Source: Pycnopodia helianthoides (taxonomy: Eukaryota > Echinodermata > Asteroidea > Forcipulatida > Asteriidae). From it: a stretch of 64,000 nt of DNA. The stretch covers positions 9,032,767-9,096,766 of the forward strand of contig CM063260.1 in the NCBI GenBank assembly GCA_032158295.1, read 5' to 3'. The position numbers and the translations under genes are program-made. Of the stretch, positions 1 to 11,612 are shown piece after piece (position 1 is the first letter of the stretch; every line of letters begins with the position of its first letter). The notes beneath the pieces were generated by a model, which worked only from the letters and a program-made list of their open reading frames with translations, had not been told where the DNA came from and ran no database searches.

Positions 1-3000
1 AGCTGGTACTTCTTATCAGCATTTACTTCACAGTACAATTGAAGTAAATGAGCTAGAGAGTTTCTTGCTTTGCCTAAGATGCGGGATGCTTGGCCAGTAT
101 CAAACATGTTGACCACATAGATACCTAAGTCTCTCTGAAGCCATTCAATGTCCATATCAGCTCCATGGAATACCTAATCAAAATAATCAAAACCCAAAAG
201 ATGTGCTTTGGAAAATGTAGTAATAAAGTTATCACATAATCTGTCCGGGGAAAATACAAAAAAAAATAAATTGATAAGCTAACAAAAGCAAAATTTAATT
301 TGTGTGTGTTTCGGTAAAGGAATAAGATTGACTAGAACAGGATTTGAGAAAGCGACCTCCAGTTTTTTGTGCGGGTGCTCTACCTACTGAGCTAGTCAGT
401 ATCTATGTTCAAGGGCATCAGTCTGAAGTCATACAACTTTGCACATCCGCTTAGCCAGGGATCACACCAGTGTTATGGTTAAATCTGAGAAAAGGCATTA
501 TAAAAGGATCCCCATAGGGAGATCACCATAAGGGAATAACCATAGGGGGATCACCAAACGGAATCACCATAGGGGGATCACCATAGGGGATCACAATAGG
601 GGGATCACCACAGGGGATCACCATTGGGGATCACCATTGGGGATCACCATAGGGGATCACCATAGGGGGATCACCATAGGGGATCACCATAGGGGATCAC
701 CATAGGGGACAGGGGATCACCATTGGGGATCACCATAGGGGATCACCATAGGGGATCACCATAGGGGATACCATAGGGGATACCATAGGGGATCACCATG
801 GGGATCACCATAGGGGATCACCATAGGGGATCACCATAGGGGGATCACCATAGGGGATCACCATAGGGGACTACCATACATTGTAGGGGATCACCATAGC
901 GGGATCACCGTAGGGTGATCACCAGGGATCACCAAGGGGATCACCATAGGGGATACTTAAGGGGATCACCATAGGATCACAATAGGGGGATCACCATAGG
1001 GGGATCACCATAGGGGGGTCACCATAGGGGATCACCCATGGGGATCATCATGGGGGATCTCCATAGGGGATCCCCAATAGGGATCACCATAGGGGGATCA
1101 CCATAGGGGATCACCATAGGGGGATCACCAAGGGGGATCACCATGGGGGATCCAATAGGGGGATCACCATAGGGGGATCACCATGGGGATCACCAATAGG
1201 GGATCACCATAGGGGGATCACCATAGGGGGATCACCATAGGGGATCACCATAGGGGGATCCCATAGGGGATCACCATAGGGGATCACCATGGGGGATCCA
1301 CCATAGGGGGATCACCATAGGGGATCACCATGGGGGATCCCCATAGGGGGATCACCATAGGGGGATCACCATGGGGATCACCATGGGGGATCACCATAGG
1401 GGGATCACCATAGGGGATCACCATAGGGGGATCACTATAGGCGATCACCACAGGGGGATCACCACAGGGGGATCACCATGGGGGATCACCATATGGAGAT
1501 CACCATAAGGGAATCACCATAGGGGGATCACTATAGGCGATCACCTTAGGGGGATCACCACAGGGGGATCACTATAGGGGGATCACCATTGGGGGTCACC
1601 ACAGGGGATCACCACAGGGGGATCACCACAGGGGGATCACCATATGGAGATCACCATAAGGGAATCACCATAGGGGATCACTATAGAGAGATCACCTCTG
1701 GGGGTCTGTCATAATTTTCTTCTAAAAATTATCAATGTTTACCTTTGAAGTAAACGTTTTCTAATCTGAAATATTTGAAATAAATGTGCCCCATATACCT
1801 TGACTATTGCTGGGTTAGTGAAGGAGTTGTTGAGAATGTGTAATTCACTTCTTAATGCCAGTGTATCAATGATGAAATCCTGTTGACTGGTAGAGATCTG
1901 CATTATACATGTGAATCCCTGGAATGACCTGTATGAATGGTGCTAAAAAATAAAACACAAGAATTTGTATATCATGATCATGTTGCAGTTTCAATCAATG
2001 ACTGTTTTCATATAAGAGTACTAAAGTGCAGTACAAACCAGATGATTTGTGATATAAGAGCCAATGCTGACAAAAAGGTCTGAAACTAGAACCCAAACTA
2101 GTTCTTTTCCTTGTTTCATCTGAACCTCTTCTCTACCAAAGTGCAGTAATAATCATTACACACTTTGCAATGGGGCATTACACACCAGCGCACCCATACA
2201 AGGAGGAATTTGCTGCAATAAACACTGCATAACTGTGTGTGTACATGTACCGTACAAACACAAAAACATATCTGACAAAATTTTGATTAAATTAAACAAG
2301 TTTGACAGTCAATTAATAAAAACATTTTCATGATGAAAACAAACGGCGCCAAGTTGGGGTCACAACAGCCATCATGGAACATTTATTTACAAGCTATTCA
2401 TGGTGTTCAGTGGGGTTTTATTACTCTAGCTACAAAAGGATTAGAAAACATTTAATGTATTCAGAAGGATGTAAGACTTACCTCCAAATCAACAGCAAAC
2501 TCCTTCTGTTGATCAAGTAGTGGACTGAGCTCATGTAACTGCTGGACTGTATCTATCAGAGAGACAGGAACTACATCCAGAGAACCAAATGATGGTGAGT
2601 CAACACTAAGAAGCATTGAAGGGTCTGGTTTCAAATGGTCTAACTCATACTGGTATGGATGTGCCGTACTGTGAAGATATAAAACAAGCAAGCATCAAAT
2701 ACATTGTAACACTCAATAAAACGCCCAATAACTCAAATATAGGAAGATTAAATAGTCAGGTCTCACTCACATGATGCTGTTGTATGGTACATGTAGTTAT
2801 GCAGTCATTTAAAGGACACTGGCTATGAACATACAGATCGGCTTATGTGCTTATCACGCTTAATAACTAACATGGCGAGTGACATAGCCAAGGTCAAACA
2901 AGAAGCTGCTTTATAAAAAATAAAAAAATTAATTAATATTTTTTGTGATAGGATCAAAATCTTTACATATTTAACATCTTAGCACAAAACATATAAACTT

Positions 3001-6000
3001 TAACATAAAACTTGACTGGTCATAATAGTAGAGGCACAATACCAATCAGTGTATGGGATTCATCACAGTTGATACACTTTTAAAGAGCATTGGTGAAGAT
3101 ACATGTTATCACCTAAAATAATGTTCTTTAAAGACTTTGCAACACACCATTGTGTACAGTAGGCAAGGAAATTTTCTTCATAGACTTCTCAAATTCTTTG
3201 GGGGTTGAACAAAGAAAAATTGACTAGAGCGGGATTGGAACCAACGACCTCCGGATAACGTGCCAATGCTCTATCAACTGAAACTATCTAGCACTATGTT
3301 GGTAGTCTCCCTATTTTGACAACATCTTTGTTCGGGGTGCCACTCACAAGCCATACAACCATTAACTGCCGTGCAGCCAGGGATCACACTTCTTGAATTC
3401 CTAATGAAAAATAGCCCCTTTTTCAGAGAAAGTATGGAATTCCATATCTGCCGTCGCCCGTCGCGCGTCGCCCGTCGCGCACAGCCGTCGTCCGTCTTCC
3501 GTTGTCCGTCGCCCGTCGCGTGGTCCGCCGTCCGTCGTCCGTCGCCCGTCGTCCGTCGCCCGTACAACAACTATATCACCGGAATACTCAGCTATTTAGA
3601 GACCAGTTATCAGAGACCATCTAATTCTATTTTCTAAAGTAGTGTTGCTATAAATTGTCGATAATCAATAACCAATAAGTCAAGTTAAGCCAAGTCAAAA
3701 GTACCCAGTGTACACAAATTTATCAACATTCAAGCCGGCATTCTAGTTTATTATAATTCACCTAACTAAGAATCAATATTGATTGTAAATATTAAGTATT
3801 TGTAAATAAAACCGTGTTGTATAAAAGAAGATATAGCCTGAAGGGACATCTAACATGTTAACGTTAATATTTACGTAAATATTCACAATTTTTTACCCAA
3901 ATCGCAAACCCAGCCATCCGTGAACATTTGCTAGCACAGTATTGGGCCCGAAATTCAGAATATTAGAACACATGCAGTACAGGGAGGTGACAAAATAGCT
4001 CATTTGGCTCATTTCTGTTGGCGAATCCGTTATTTTATCCGAAGGAATATTAAAATATTAGCCATAACTTACAGATTTTCATGTGATAGCTAAAAGTAAT
4101 TGGAAAACATTAAACAAAGAAAAATAAACCCGCTAAATAATACAAAGAAGCCAAACAGATACGAGCCAAATTAGCCATTTGTCACCTCCCTGTATTGCTT
4201 GTGTTCTAATAATATTCTGAATAAGCGGCTGGCCATTCTGCGAATACGCGGCTTGCTATTTCGGGCCCAATACTGTGCTAGCAAATATTCACGGATGGCT
4301 GGGTTTGTGATTTTGGGTAAAAATCGTGAATATTTACGTAAATATAAACGTAAATATTTATGTTCGATGTCCCTTCAGGGCCACCATACCTCCCTCTATT
4401 TGGTCGCGCCGTAATTCTAACAATGGGGGCTTGTCATAGACTCCACATCTGTTTAACATTAGTCTCACGTGTTTTCCTTTCTTTTTTTTAATGTGTAAGT
4501 ATCTTTCCCCTCTGTAATTGTAGTTCCCCTATTTTATAGTGGATCAGGCCGTGAGCTTCTTCCTTGCACTATGCCTATACTGAGAGGTCTTAACTTCGGG
4601 CGACGGGCGACGCACGACGGATGACGCACGACGGGCGACGGACGACGGACGACGGGCGACGCACGACGAAAAATGGCATATATGGAACTGACAAATGGCA
4701 GAAATGGGATACAATATAGAGCAAGAGGCGATGGACGACGGGCGACGGACGACGGACGACGGGCGACGCACGATGGGCGACGGCAGATATGGAACACCAT
4801 AGAGAAAGTGATCTTGCCTCTACCAGATTGAAATACCTGGCCTGCTCTCTGGTAAATATTTCCGGTTAAAGGTCTTCAAATGAAGTTGCCAATAATCATC
4901 CACTGCTCCATTGTATTATTTGAAATATTCTTTGATTGTTTTCTACACTGAGAGATGAAGCTTGAACACTTTCTCAATTATTCCTCAATTCATGGATAGG
5001 ACAATCTGTAATGTAACGGTTGCTTACATGTCTTGGCTGTCCTGATTACCAACTCGTTGTTGATGGATGAAGTTAGAGACAGCATCCGAAACACCCTTAT
5101 CACCTGAGGAGCTTGTCTTCTTCACAGTAGAAACCACTTCAAGTCAGAAAGAGAAAAATATATAAAGATAAGAATGACATTTATAAAAAAAATGAAAAAC
5201 AGGAATCAATTAGAATGGTAAAAGCTGACTTGGCGAGCTGCCAACAGCTCAATACAGGGACAGTGAATAAAAACAAAAATACAATCATTTCACCAAGGAA
5301 CATCTAAGGGGGGGGGGGTGATGTAAAGGGGGTTTTCACATGTCCCTAGAATTTTTCCACATAACTTCTATATTTTAATTCCATTTAACAGTCCTTCAAT
5401 GAGACTACCCATTTTGATTGTGGACTCCTTCTCCTTGACTGTCGCTATTGATGACGTACACGCTTCCAGCTTAGCTGCAGCGATCACTACCGGATAGCCA
5501 AGAAATGTAGTGCGGTTTGATCACAGTGTGAACGTGCAACAGGAACCCCGTGGAATAAAGGACCCAGGGATAGTGTGAAAGTGAGCAGGGGTAACCGTGG
5601 GGTAAAAACAACAACGGGGCCTCCCCTGGGCAATTTTTCACGGGGATAAGAAATGAAGCGTGAAAAGAGCTTAATTCATAGCAAATCCATTGAAGTTTAC
5701 TCTTACTTACCTTTATTGAGCGGTTTTAAGGCATTAGGTTTGTGGGCGATTATAGGTACAAATGGCATATTTGCATTATCAATCTTGTCCTTAAACTTAA
5801 GCTGTGGTCGAGAGATGTTCTTAGCATGCATCATGTGGAAGGAACGCCCCTTGCCAGAGTCCGACTGGCTCTGATTTAAAGAACAAACAGATAGATTGGT
5901 CTGGTTAGACAAAATTCTTAAAATTGATTGAAATGATTGATAACAAAACTGTTTTTTTGTGGAAGCAAGATATTTAAACCTCTCAAGATTCAACAGCATT

Positions 6001-9000
6001 AATGAAGGTCCTTAGATTGTTTGTCTACCATGTTATAATTCAAATCCTATTCATTAACCCTCCTACTGTCAGTGACTCTTGGCAACATTTTCCAGTGAGT
6101 TGACCAACCATTTGAAACCATTCGACTGCCAAGGTTGTGTACGGTGGCATAACTGTGCACAGAACTAACTGTGTACTGTGTGCATTCCCTCATGGTATCA
6201 TATTTCAGGCTGGCATAGTTTATCTATCATTCAAAACCACTTGAATGATATTGAATGGTATTGGTCAGACAGCAAGAGGGTTAACTTGAATAAATGTTAT
6301 TGTTTTGTTAATAATGATAATAATAGTGGCCCTTTGTAATGCACCATGTCTGTCTAAAAGACACTCCTATTTTGAGGGATTTGAAATAATTTCCGACAAG
6401 GTTTAAGGAAAGAGATAAATGTGATTTGACCTACCTGTCTATTCCAACTAGCTACCATGAGTTTGGGTGGAGCATTCTTAGGTTGTGAGCCAGGAGGGAG
6501 ACCAGCCTTGCCTGGTTTGATTAGTCCAGATGCTTCATCCAACAACAAACCCTGCAATCAAATACACTGCATTATTACTTAAAGGAAATTACAGAATTGG
6601 TAAGAAAAAAACTTGTGAAATATATTTTTGATCACAGATTTACATAAAACTTACAGGTCTAATGATGATGATAGTAGAAAACATCCCTTGAAATATTTCT
6701 GTCTGAAATGCCATGATTGATGAGAAATGAATAAACAAATTTTCCGATTGGAGTTTATCGCTCAGTGATCGTTTTATTCATTTGTTGAATCTATATGATT
6801 TCATGCAAAATCGGTTTTTCACTATTTTCTCGTGACTCAGATGGCCGATCGATCTCAAACTTCTACAGGTTTGTCAGTTTATGTGTATGGTGGATTACAT
6901 AAAGTGCTTACACTGCCAGCAACTGTTTTGTTAGCAGAAACCAATTCTGTTATGTTCCTTTAATTAGTGATACAACTGCTTTTATTCACATTCTTGACAA
7001 TTGATTTAGGTTCTGCTTCCCATTACATGCCTTTACAAAATGAGGTATTCAAGAATATATTTATCCGTGCACTTTATTGAAACTCTGATTAGCTTGAGCT
7101 GCAGTGAAAACCATGGGAAAACAAAAAACAATTTAGAAGGTGCTACGAATCCTACCAATCCAACCTGCATAACAAATGTGGATTCCCCAACGGATCGGTG
7201 GACAAGACACGCTAGATGATGAGACATGCTGTACTTAGAGCAAAATGGGAAAGGGTCAATATTTTCAAACTGTATGTTGGAAATGGTAGCAACCCTGTAT
7301 TCACTTCACAGTAGCCTCATCATCCATCACATGATGATAAACTTGTATTAGCTTCATACAAAAACCGATGAGTCTTTTGTTATTAGTTTAAATATTTGTT
7401 TTAATGCAGAAAATTAGGGTTGTGCCATACGATAAGAGATAGTTAGTTAACCGGAGGCTAACTTACTTTTGGAAGTGTTCCACTGTTCTCTACTTACTAT
7501 ACATAAATGTGGGAGAACTAGAAAGAGAAACAATCCACATGGCTGAGGCTAAAAACACTCAACTCAACTCCAGAGCTCCACTACAAACTTCAAACCCTCA
7601 GTCAAGGTGATAGTAATACATGTAATAAGCCTTGCTCTGTAATCAGTTAACAATTCTACTTACCACTTGTTCCATAATGAGGTCATTCGTTTCAATGATA
7701 GCATCTGTTTTATCTTCCAGTTCAGGAGCTGAACTTCCACTTGTCAGACAAGCTTTACTTCCTTGTTGACTCATTACACTATTGATGCTGTTAATTAACA
7801 AATCAGCATTTTTGTGATGATTTATACAGAGTTGTTTTATGTCATAATGTCATAAAACAAATGAAAGAGTACAATGGTGGTTGAAAAAAAGGAGCCATAG
7901 ACATATAATTATTTTCCTTACCATAGGCAACTTTAATAGAGTGCACTCACATCCCCTCTTCCTTGCTATCTACATTGTAGTCAACCAAGATGCAACAGAA
8001 AAAAAGCACTAAAGCCTTTTCCACAATGGCCTTTTTAGTTTTATTATAAAGCTGGTATAATGTAGCTGGCCTGGAAGTTCATTTTTGAGAGAGCAAGGCC
8101 ATTCTCATTTTGCAAAGGGTACTTCCATTGGAAAATCCAAAAGTCTATAGAAAACTTTAGAAGGGGCACCGAGGACAAGGCCAGGGTCCAATTTCATAGA
8201 GCTACTTAAGTACTGAAAGTAGCTAAGCACAACAAAATTATGCTACCAGAATAAGGTTACCAGCCAAAATGCCATTTCACATGTACAATCTGTGACTGGT
8301 ATCCTGCTTTTCTTTGCTTAGCAGAAAATGTTTAAGCAGAATTTTCTGCTTACTTGGTACTTGGTTGGTTTCCTCCTGAAAACATCCTCTGAGGATCTTG
8401 GCTAGGAGGTCACGGGGAGGTGATGACGTCTATATTTTGGTCATAATGTAGTTGTAGCTTAAGCAGCTGTATGAAATTGGGCCCAGGGCAACCGAGGATG
8501 TTGCCTCCATGGCATGTAGGTTATTCTAGGCCAGTCTTCACTGTCCATAGTCAATGGTTGGAAAGAGAAAGATAGAATCTTTCCAATTACTAATGACTTA
8601 CTTAGATATGAGTCTCTCTGATTGGCTATGGCAATATTCCCTGAAGGTATTATAGCTAGAATAGAAATCATAGTCATCACCACACGCTGGTAGACCATGA
8701 GCTGCTCTAGTTGCCTGCATCAGGGTGCCAAGTGCTTGCTACAGAAAGCATATAAACAATATACATGTCAAAGTGAATGAGACAAATCCTTAATATTAAT
8801 ACGGAAAGTCGTGTTTTGTAAACACAAATGCCCCGCAAGCCAGTCCATTTCTTGACATTTGATTTTCACAAAAAACGTGTGATGTTTTTTAAAGAAATTT
8901 TAACAGTCCGGCTATCTACGAGCACATTGGCATTCGATCGGTAAGTTTCACGATCTAGATCTTTGCAGATAAAAAACATCATAGGGTGAAAGAATAGGTC

Positions 9001-9953
9001 TGCAGTGGTGCTGGGGCCAAGGATACGGAGTGGATGGGCCCTATCCTATTTATGGGGCTAGGCCTAGGTAGGACCTACTCCTAGAATTATGAGGCTCCAT
9101 GAACCTCATAGAGGTCCATGTACAACTACAATACAAAACTTTTTTTCATTTACGTTTCTGCACCTGGAGTTCTCATTTGAAATCGGATCTCGCCAAAATT
9201 AGGCTCTACGTGTTCCTTGGAATCTCATTGAGCGTTGCATGGGTCAAGAAAATCCACTCCGCAAATTTAAAATTGTTAAAAAGCAATAAATTCTTACCGT
9301 CATTCCCAGTCCTCTTCAAACAGTGTGAGTGTTATAACAAATAAGGCGCTGGAGTCACATGATGTGTGTACAAAACCAACCTACAGTTGCCGGGACCAGC
9401 GTTGCTGCGCGCGGAGTACCAGTTTGTTCGGTAGACCTTTGCGAACGCAGCAAGCGCCATATTTGTTATAACACTCACACTGTTTGGGAATGACGGTAAG
9501 AATTTATTGCTTTTTAACAATTTTAAATTTGCGGAGTGGATTTTCTTGACCCATGCAACGCTCAATGAGATTCCAAGGAACACGTAGAGCCTAATTTTGG
9601 CGAGATCCGATTTCAAATGAGAACTCCAGGTGCAGAAACGTAAATGAAAAAAAGTTTTGTATTGTAGTTTGTACATGGACCTCTATGACTGAGTATGAGG
9701 TTCATGGAACCTCATAATTCTAGGAGTAGGTAGGACCGGTTATTCATATGTTCATGCGTTTGAGACATGACCTCCATGGTTTGTGTATGACTATTGCAAT
9801 TTCATTAGTAATAGTAGTAGTAATAGTAGGAACAGAATACACTTCTCAAAAATTTACCTGGGAATATTCACTGACATCTTTAAAACCTGGAAATAATTCG
9901 CAGTTTTCCGATGGAGAGTCGCCTGTACTCATATCACTGCTGGTGGCTGCCAT
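1..9953 (-). CDS. EXOSC10: Exosome component 10 (RRP6-type 3'-5' exoribonuclease), N-terminal nine exons, partial at window edge
   Basis: This is the catalytic DEDD exoribonuclease of the nuclear RNA exosome, which trims and degrades rRNA, snoRNA and other nuclear RNAs. CDS exons, in transcript order, are 9953-9858 (ATG at 9953), 8738-8602, 7787-7664, 6551-6435, 5870-5711, 5136-5028, 2668-2482, 1942-1799 and 173-1. Every junction is GT-AG and phases agree, giving 415 residues before the window ends. The PMC2NT region (binding site of C1D/Rrp47 in the family) lies in exons 2-4, with [14 protein letters not shown] and [24 protein letters not shown] and RPQLKF follow in exon 5, and HPYQYEL in exon 7. 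Exo I is EFAVDLE at the end of exon 7, catalytic D308 and E310 (human D313/E315), continuing as HHSYRSF in exon 8. Exo II is [13 protein letters not shown] in exon 9. Exo III and the HRDC domain lie beyond base 1. Introns carry a satellite, two GC minisatellites, a MITE and two foldbacks. Assignment is very secure; exact acceptors of exons 3 and 6 are slightly less so. Confidence 0.95.
311..520 (-). repeat. Degenerate tRNA-armed repeat copy
   Basis: Bases 331-400 match the minus strand of the tRNA-like arm seen intact at 52120-52200 (gactagaacaggattt, then gagctagtcagt). They are followed by the family's body motif agccagggatcacacc (456-471). The copy is diverged and runs directly into the satellite at 490. 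It lies in the intron between EXOSC10 exons 8 and 9. Confidence 0.6.
490..1697. repeat. ~1.2-kb satellite with a 13-15 bp unit (GGGGATCACCATAG)
   Basis: About 80-90 head-to-tail copies of a unit close to GGGGATCACCATAG fill this stretch. Variation is mostly in the length of the G run and in the CATAG/CATTG/CACAG ending. A higher-order block (atatggagatcaccataagg) repeats near 1493 and 1644. The array sits in the intron between EXOSC10 exons 8 and 9, and a GATC site recurs in almost every unit. Confidence 0.95.
3200..3400 (-). repeat. tRNA-armed repeat fragment
   Basis: This is the same family as 52104-52858: ggttgaacaaagaaaaattg, gactagagcgggattgg, a degenerate tRNA-like arm, then gtctccctattttgacaaca and gccagggatcacac. 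It breaks off at about 3390. It lies in the intron between EXOSC10 exons 6 and 7. Confidence 0.75.
3446..3567. repeat. GC-rich minisatellite, 7-bp unit (CGTCGCC/CGTCGTC)
   Basis: About 17 imperfect copies of a 7-bp unit stand out as a GC island in an AT-rich intron. The left flank reads ggaattccatatctgc. The same unit and flank recur in inverted orientation at 4598-4800. Confidence 0.9.
3837..4379. mobile_element. Long-inverted-repeat (foldback) element, ~540 bp
   Basis: The ends are inverted copies: cctgaagggacat at 3837 and atgtcccttcagg ending at 4379. Pairing continues inward through tttacgtaaatattcac, the gctagcacagtattgggccc block and gacaaaatagctcat, leaving an AT-rich centre of about 150 bp. 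No coding capacity is seen. No clear target-site duplication was found, so the superfamily is undetermined. Confidence 0.8.
4598..4800. repeat. GC-rich minisatellite, 7-bp unit (GACGGGC/GACGGAC), two blocks
   Basis: Two blocks of GACGGGC-type units (about 4598-4668 and 4727-4785) are separated by about 55 bp of unique sequence. The array is the reverse complement of the minisatellite at 3446, including its ccatatctgcc flank (here ggcagatatgg at 4781). The two arrays bracket the foldback at 3837-4379. Confidence 0.9.
6579..6963 (+). mobile_element. TTAA-flanked MITE, copy 1
   Basis: The element is bounded by TTAA on both sides, with terminal inverted repeats starting AGGAAATTACAGAATTGG and ending CAATTCTGTTATGTTCCT. 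The interior carries the shared tags gatgatgatagtagaaaac and agatggccgatcgatctc. TTAA targets are typical of piggyBac- and Kolobok-type transposases. It is non-coding and lies in the intron between EXOSC10 exons 3 and 4. Confidence 0.9.
8184..8484. mobile_element. Short inverted-repeat MITE (GGGYCCAATTTCATA ends)
   Basis: The left end gggtccaatttcatagagct and the right end agctgtatgaaattgggccc are inverted copies of about 27 bp, with the tacttaag/cttaagca motif inside each end. It is non-coding, in the intron between EXOSC10 exons 2 and 3. A matching end motif (catgaaattggga) appears twice near 26163-26197. Confidence 0.75.
9068..9736. mobile_element. Near-perfect long palindrome / foldback element
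   Basis: Two inverted arms of about 270 bp (9068-9346 and 9449-9736) are separated by about 100 bp of unique DNA. The arms differ by a few substitutions and a roughly 10-bp indel (cccagtcctcttcaaac against its partner). Both encode the same open frame ([14 protein letters not shown]), which is a by-product of the palindrome. It lies in intron 1 of EXOSC10, about 120 bp from exon 1. Confidence 0.9.
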
Positions 9954-11612
9954 TTTTGTTTTACTAGAATTACTTTACCTAGACTCATGTGTGTATTAAT
10001 CGATACTAAAGAAACTTGTCACCCGACGAACACGCGTAGATTTAGCGGTAGGGCGCCCTCATCAACTTGCAACAACATCGCACGCGAAAACAACTTCCGA
10101 TGATGTTGGAACTTTCTGCTTATATTAGTGTTTAAGTTTTAGATCTGTTACTGTGTTAGTGTTCACTACTAACTGCTAGGGTGAGAGAGGGGTGGTTGTG
10201 TTAACTAATAAAACGAATGAACGTTGATGAATACGAATAATAAACGCCGAATAAGAAGTAAGGATGTTTTTTCTTCTTAATCTTATTCTTATGGTTATAA
10301 TATTTGTTATAACTAACTTAGTAACTAACTAAATTCTAATCAGTAATCTGCTATTGCCAGAATTGCTAGGAAGAAGTGTGTTGTTTTTCGATGTGTTAAC
10401 AATAACAGTTACCCACTGTCTGTACTGAGTTAAGTCATGTATTGTAAGTGTTTATTTGATGAGTTTACAATTAGATTTACCACCAATACTATATCACCAC
10501 AAACAAGCTCGTGCAGTACTCGGTAAAGCCTAACGCCCTAGAACAGTATACTTAATTTTAGAGTACAGTTTAGTTCGACGAAACACAACCTTTTAAATTT
10601 GAAATGCCATTGCGAGGATCAGACTCAGAGGAAGCTAATTAAGATTAAGGGTTGAATTAGGCCTTGGGGTCTGCAGTGTACTATGAGTATGATGAGTAGG
10701 CCTATGTGTTTGTTTAGATGATCTTCCCATCAAGGGAACTCAGCAAAGCTCCCACAAGCACAAGGAGGTATAAACGCCAAGATGGCAACAACACCCCCCC
10801 CCCAGTCTCATTCAAACACTTTAGCGTGATGATTATGACGATTATGATGAATATGAATTGCACAAATCAAGAAATCATGATCCAGTAACTACTAAATAGA
10901 CAACAATAATTGTTATAGTCATTGTGAAATCAGTGGTTAGCTTAGATCGGATTCGAACCAACAACCTTGTGATTGCAAGTCCTGCAGTCTAACCACTGGA
11001 CCACTGTGTGAGCTATCTTGGCTGATTTATCTAAACAACTGCTAATTAGTAGGCCTACACAGTTTGTAATTGATTCATACTTGGTCATAGACAATGAAAG
11101 AGGGAGAGAGATATGTGGATTAATATTTAATGAATATTGTGTAATGGTTGTAAATTTACCCAATGGGAGGGATGTTTCATCATTGTAGACTACTAACTGG
11201 TGAATGATAACAATAGTTAATATTAACAATTATGGGATAGACCTGATATAGATTTGGATTTCTTTCAATTTGAGGAAGTATTGTTTTGACTTTATTGCAC
11301 TCCACCATGTTCACTCTGCTGACATAATTACCACTTGCGTTTCTCTTTCCATGCTCAGCGTATGTTCTGAGGAGTCTGATGATGACGACATTGGGTGACC
11401 CGGTTGATCTTAAACATAAGACACGATCTTTATCAGTTCATGTTTTGTAAGTTTAACAATAACACACATGAGTAGGCTGCCAGACTGCCGCCCATGACAG
11501 ATTCCAGGACTCCATTTATAGTACTATTTGAACATCTCATGTTTGTGTGAAATACAACACTGTCCCTAATAAAGCAAGCACATATACATTACACATCTTA
11601 AAGAACTGAGTC
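9954..11612. promoter_or_regulatory. Divergent intergenic region between EXOSC10 and the SFT2 gene
   Basis: The 1.66 kb between the two start codons should contain both promoters and 5' UTRs, since the genes point away from each other. I see no TATA box close to either start. It contains a tRNA-like repeat at 10940 and a C run at 10794-10802, and no further coding region. Confidence 0.5.
10935..11015 (-). repeat. tRNA-related sequence (pseudo-tRNA or SINE head)
   Basis: The minus strand reads gtggtccagtggttagac (A-box-like) and ggttcgaatcc (B box) at tRNA-like spacing. The anticodon stem does not pair convincingly, so I call it tRNA-derived rather than a functional tRNA. It has no CCA end or obvious oligo-T terminator. 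Confidence 0.45.

Noticed and set aside
9099..9676. Matching ORFs on opposite strands ([14 protein letters not shown])
   Set aside because: They are the same sequence read from the two arms of a palindrome in EXOSC10 intron 1.
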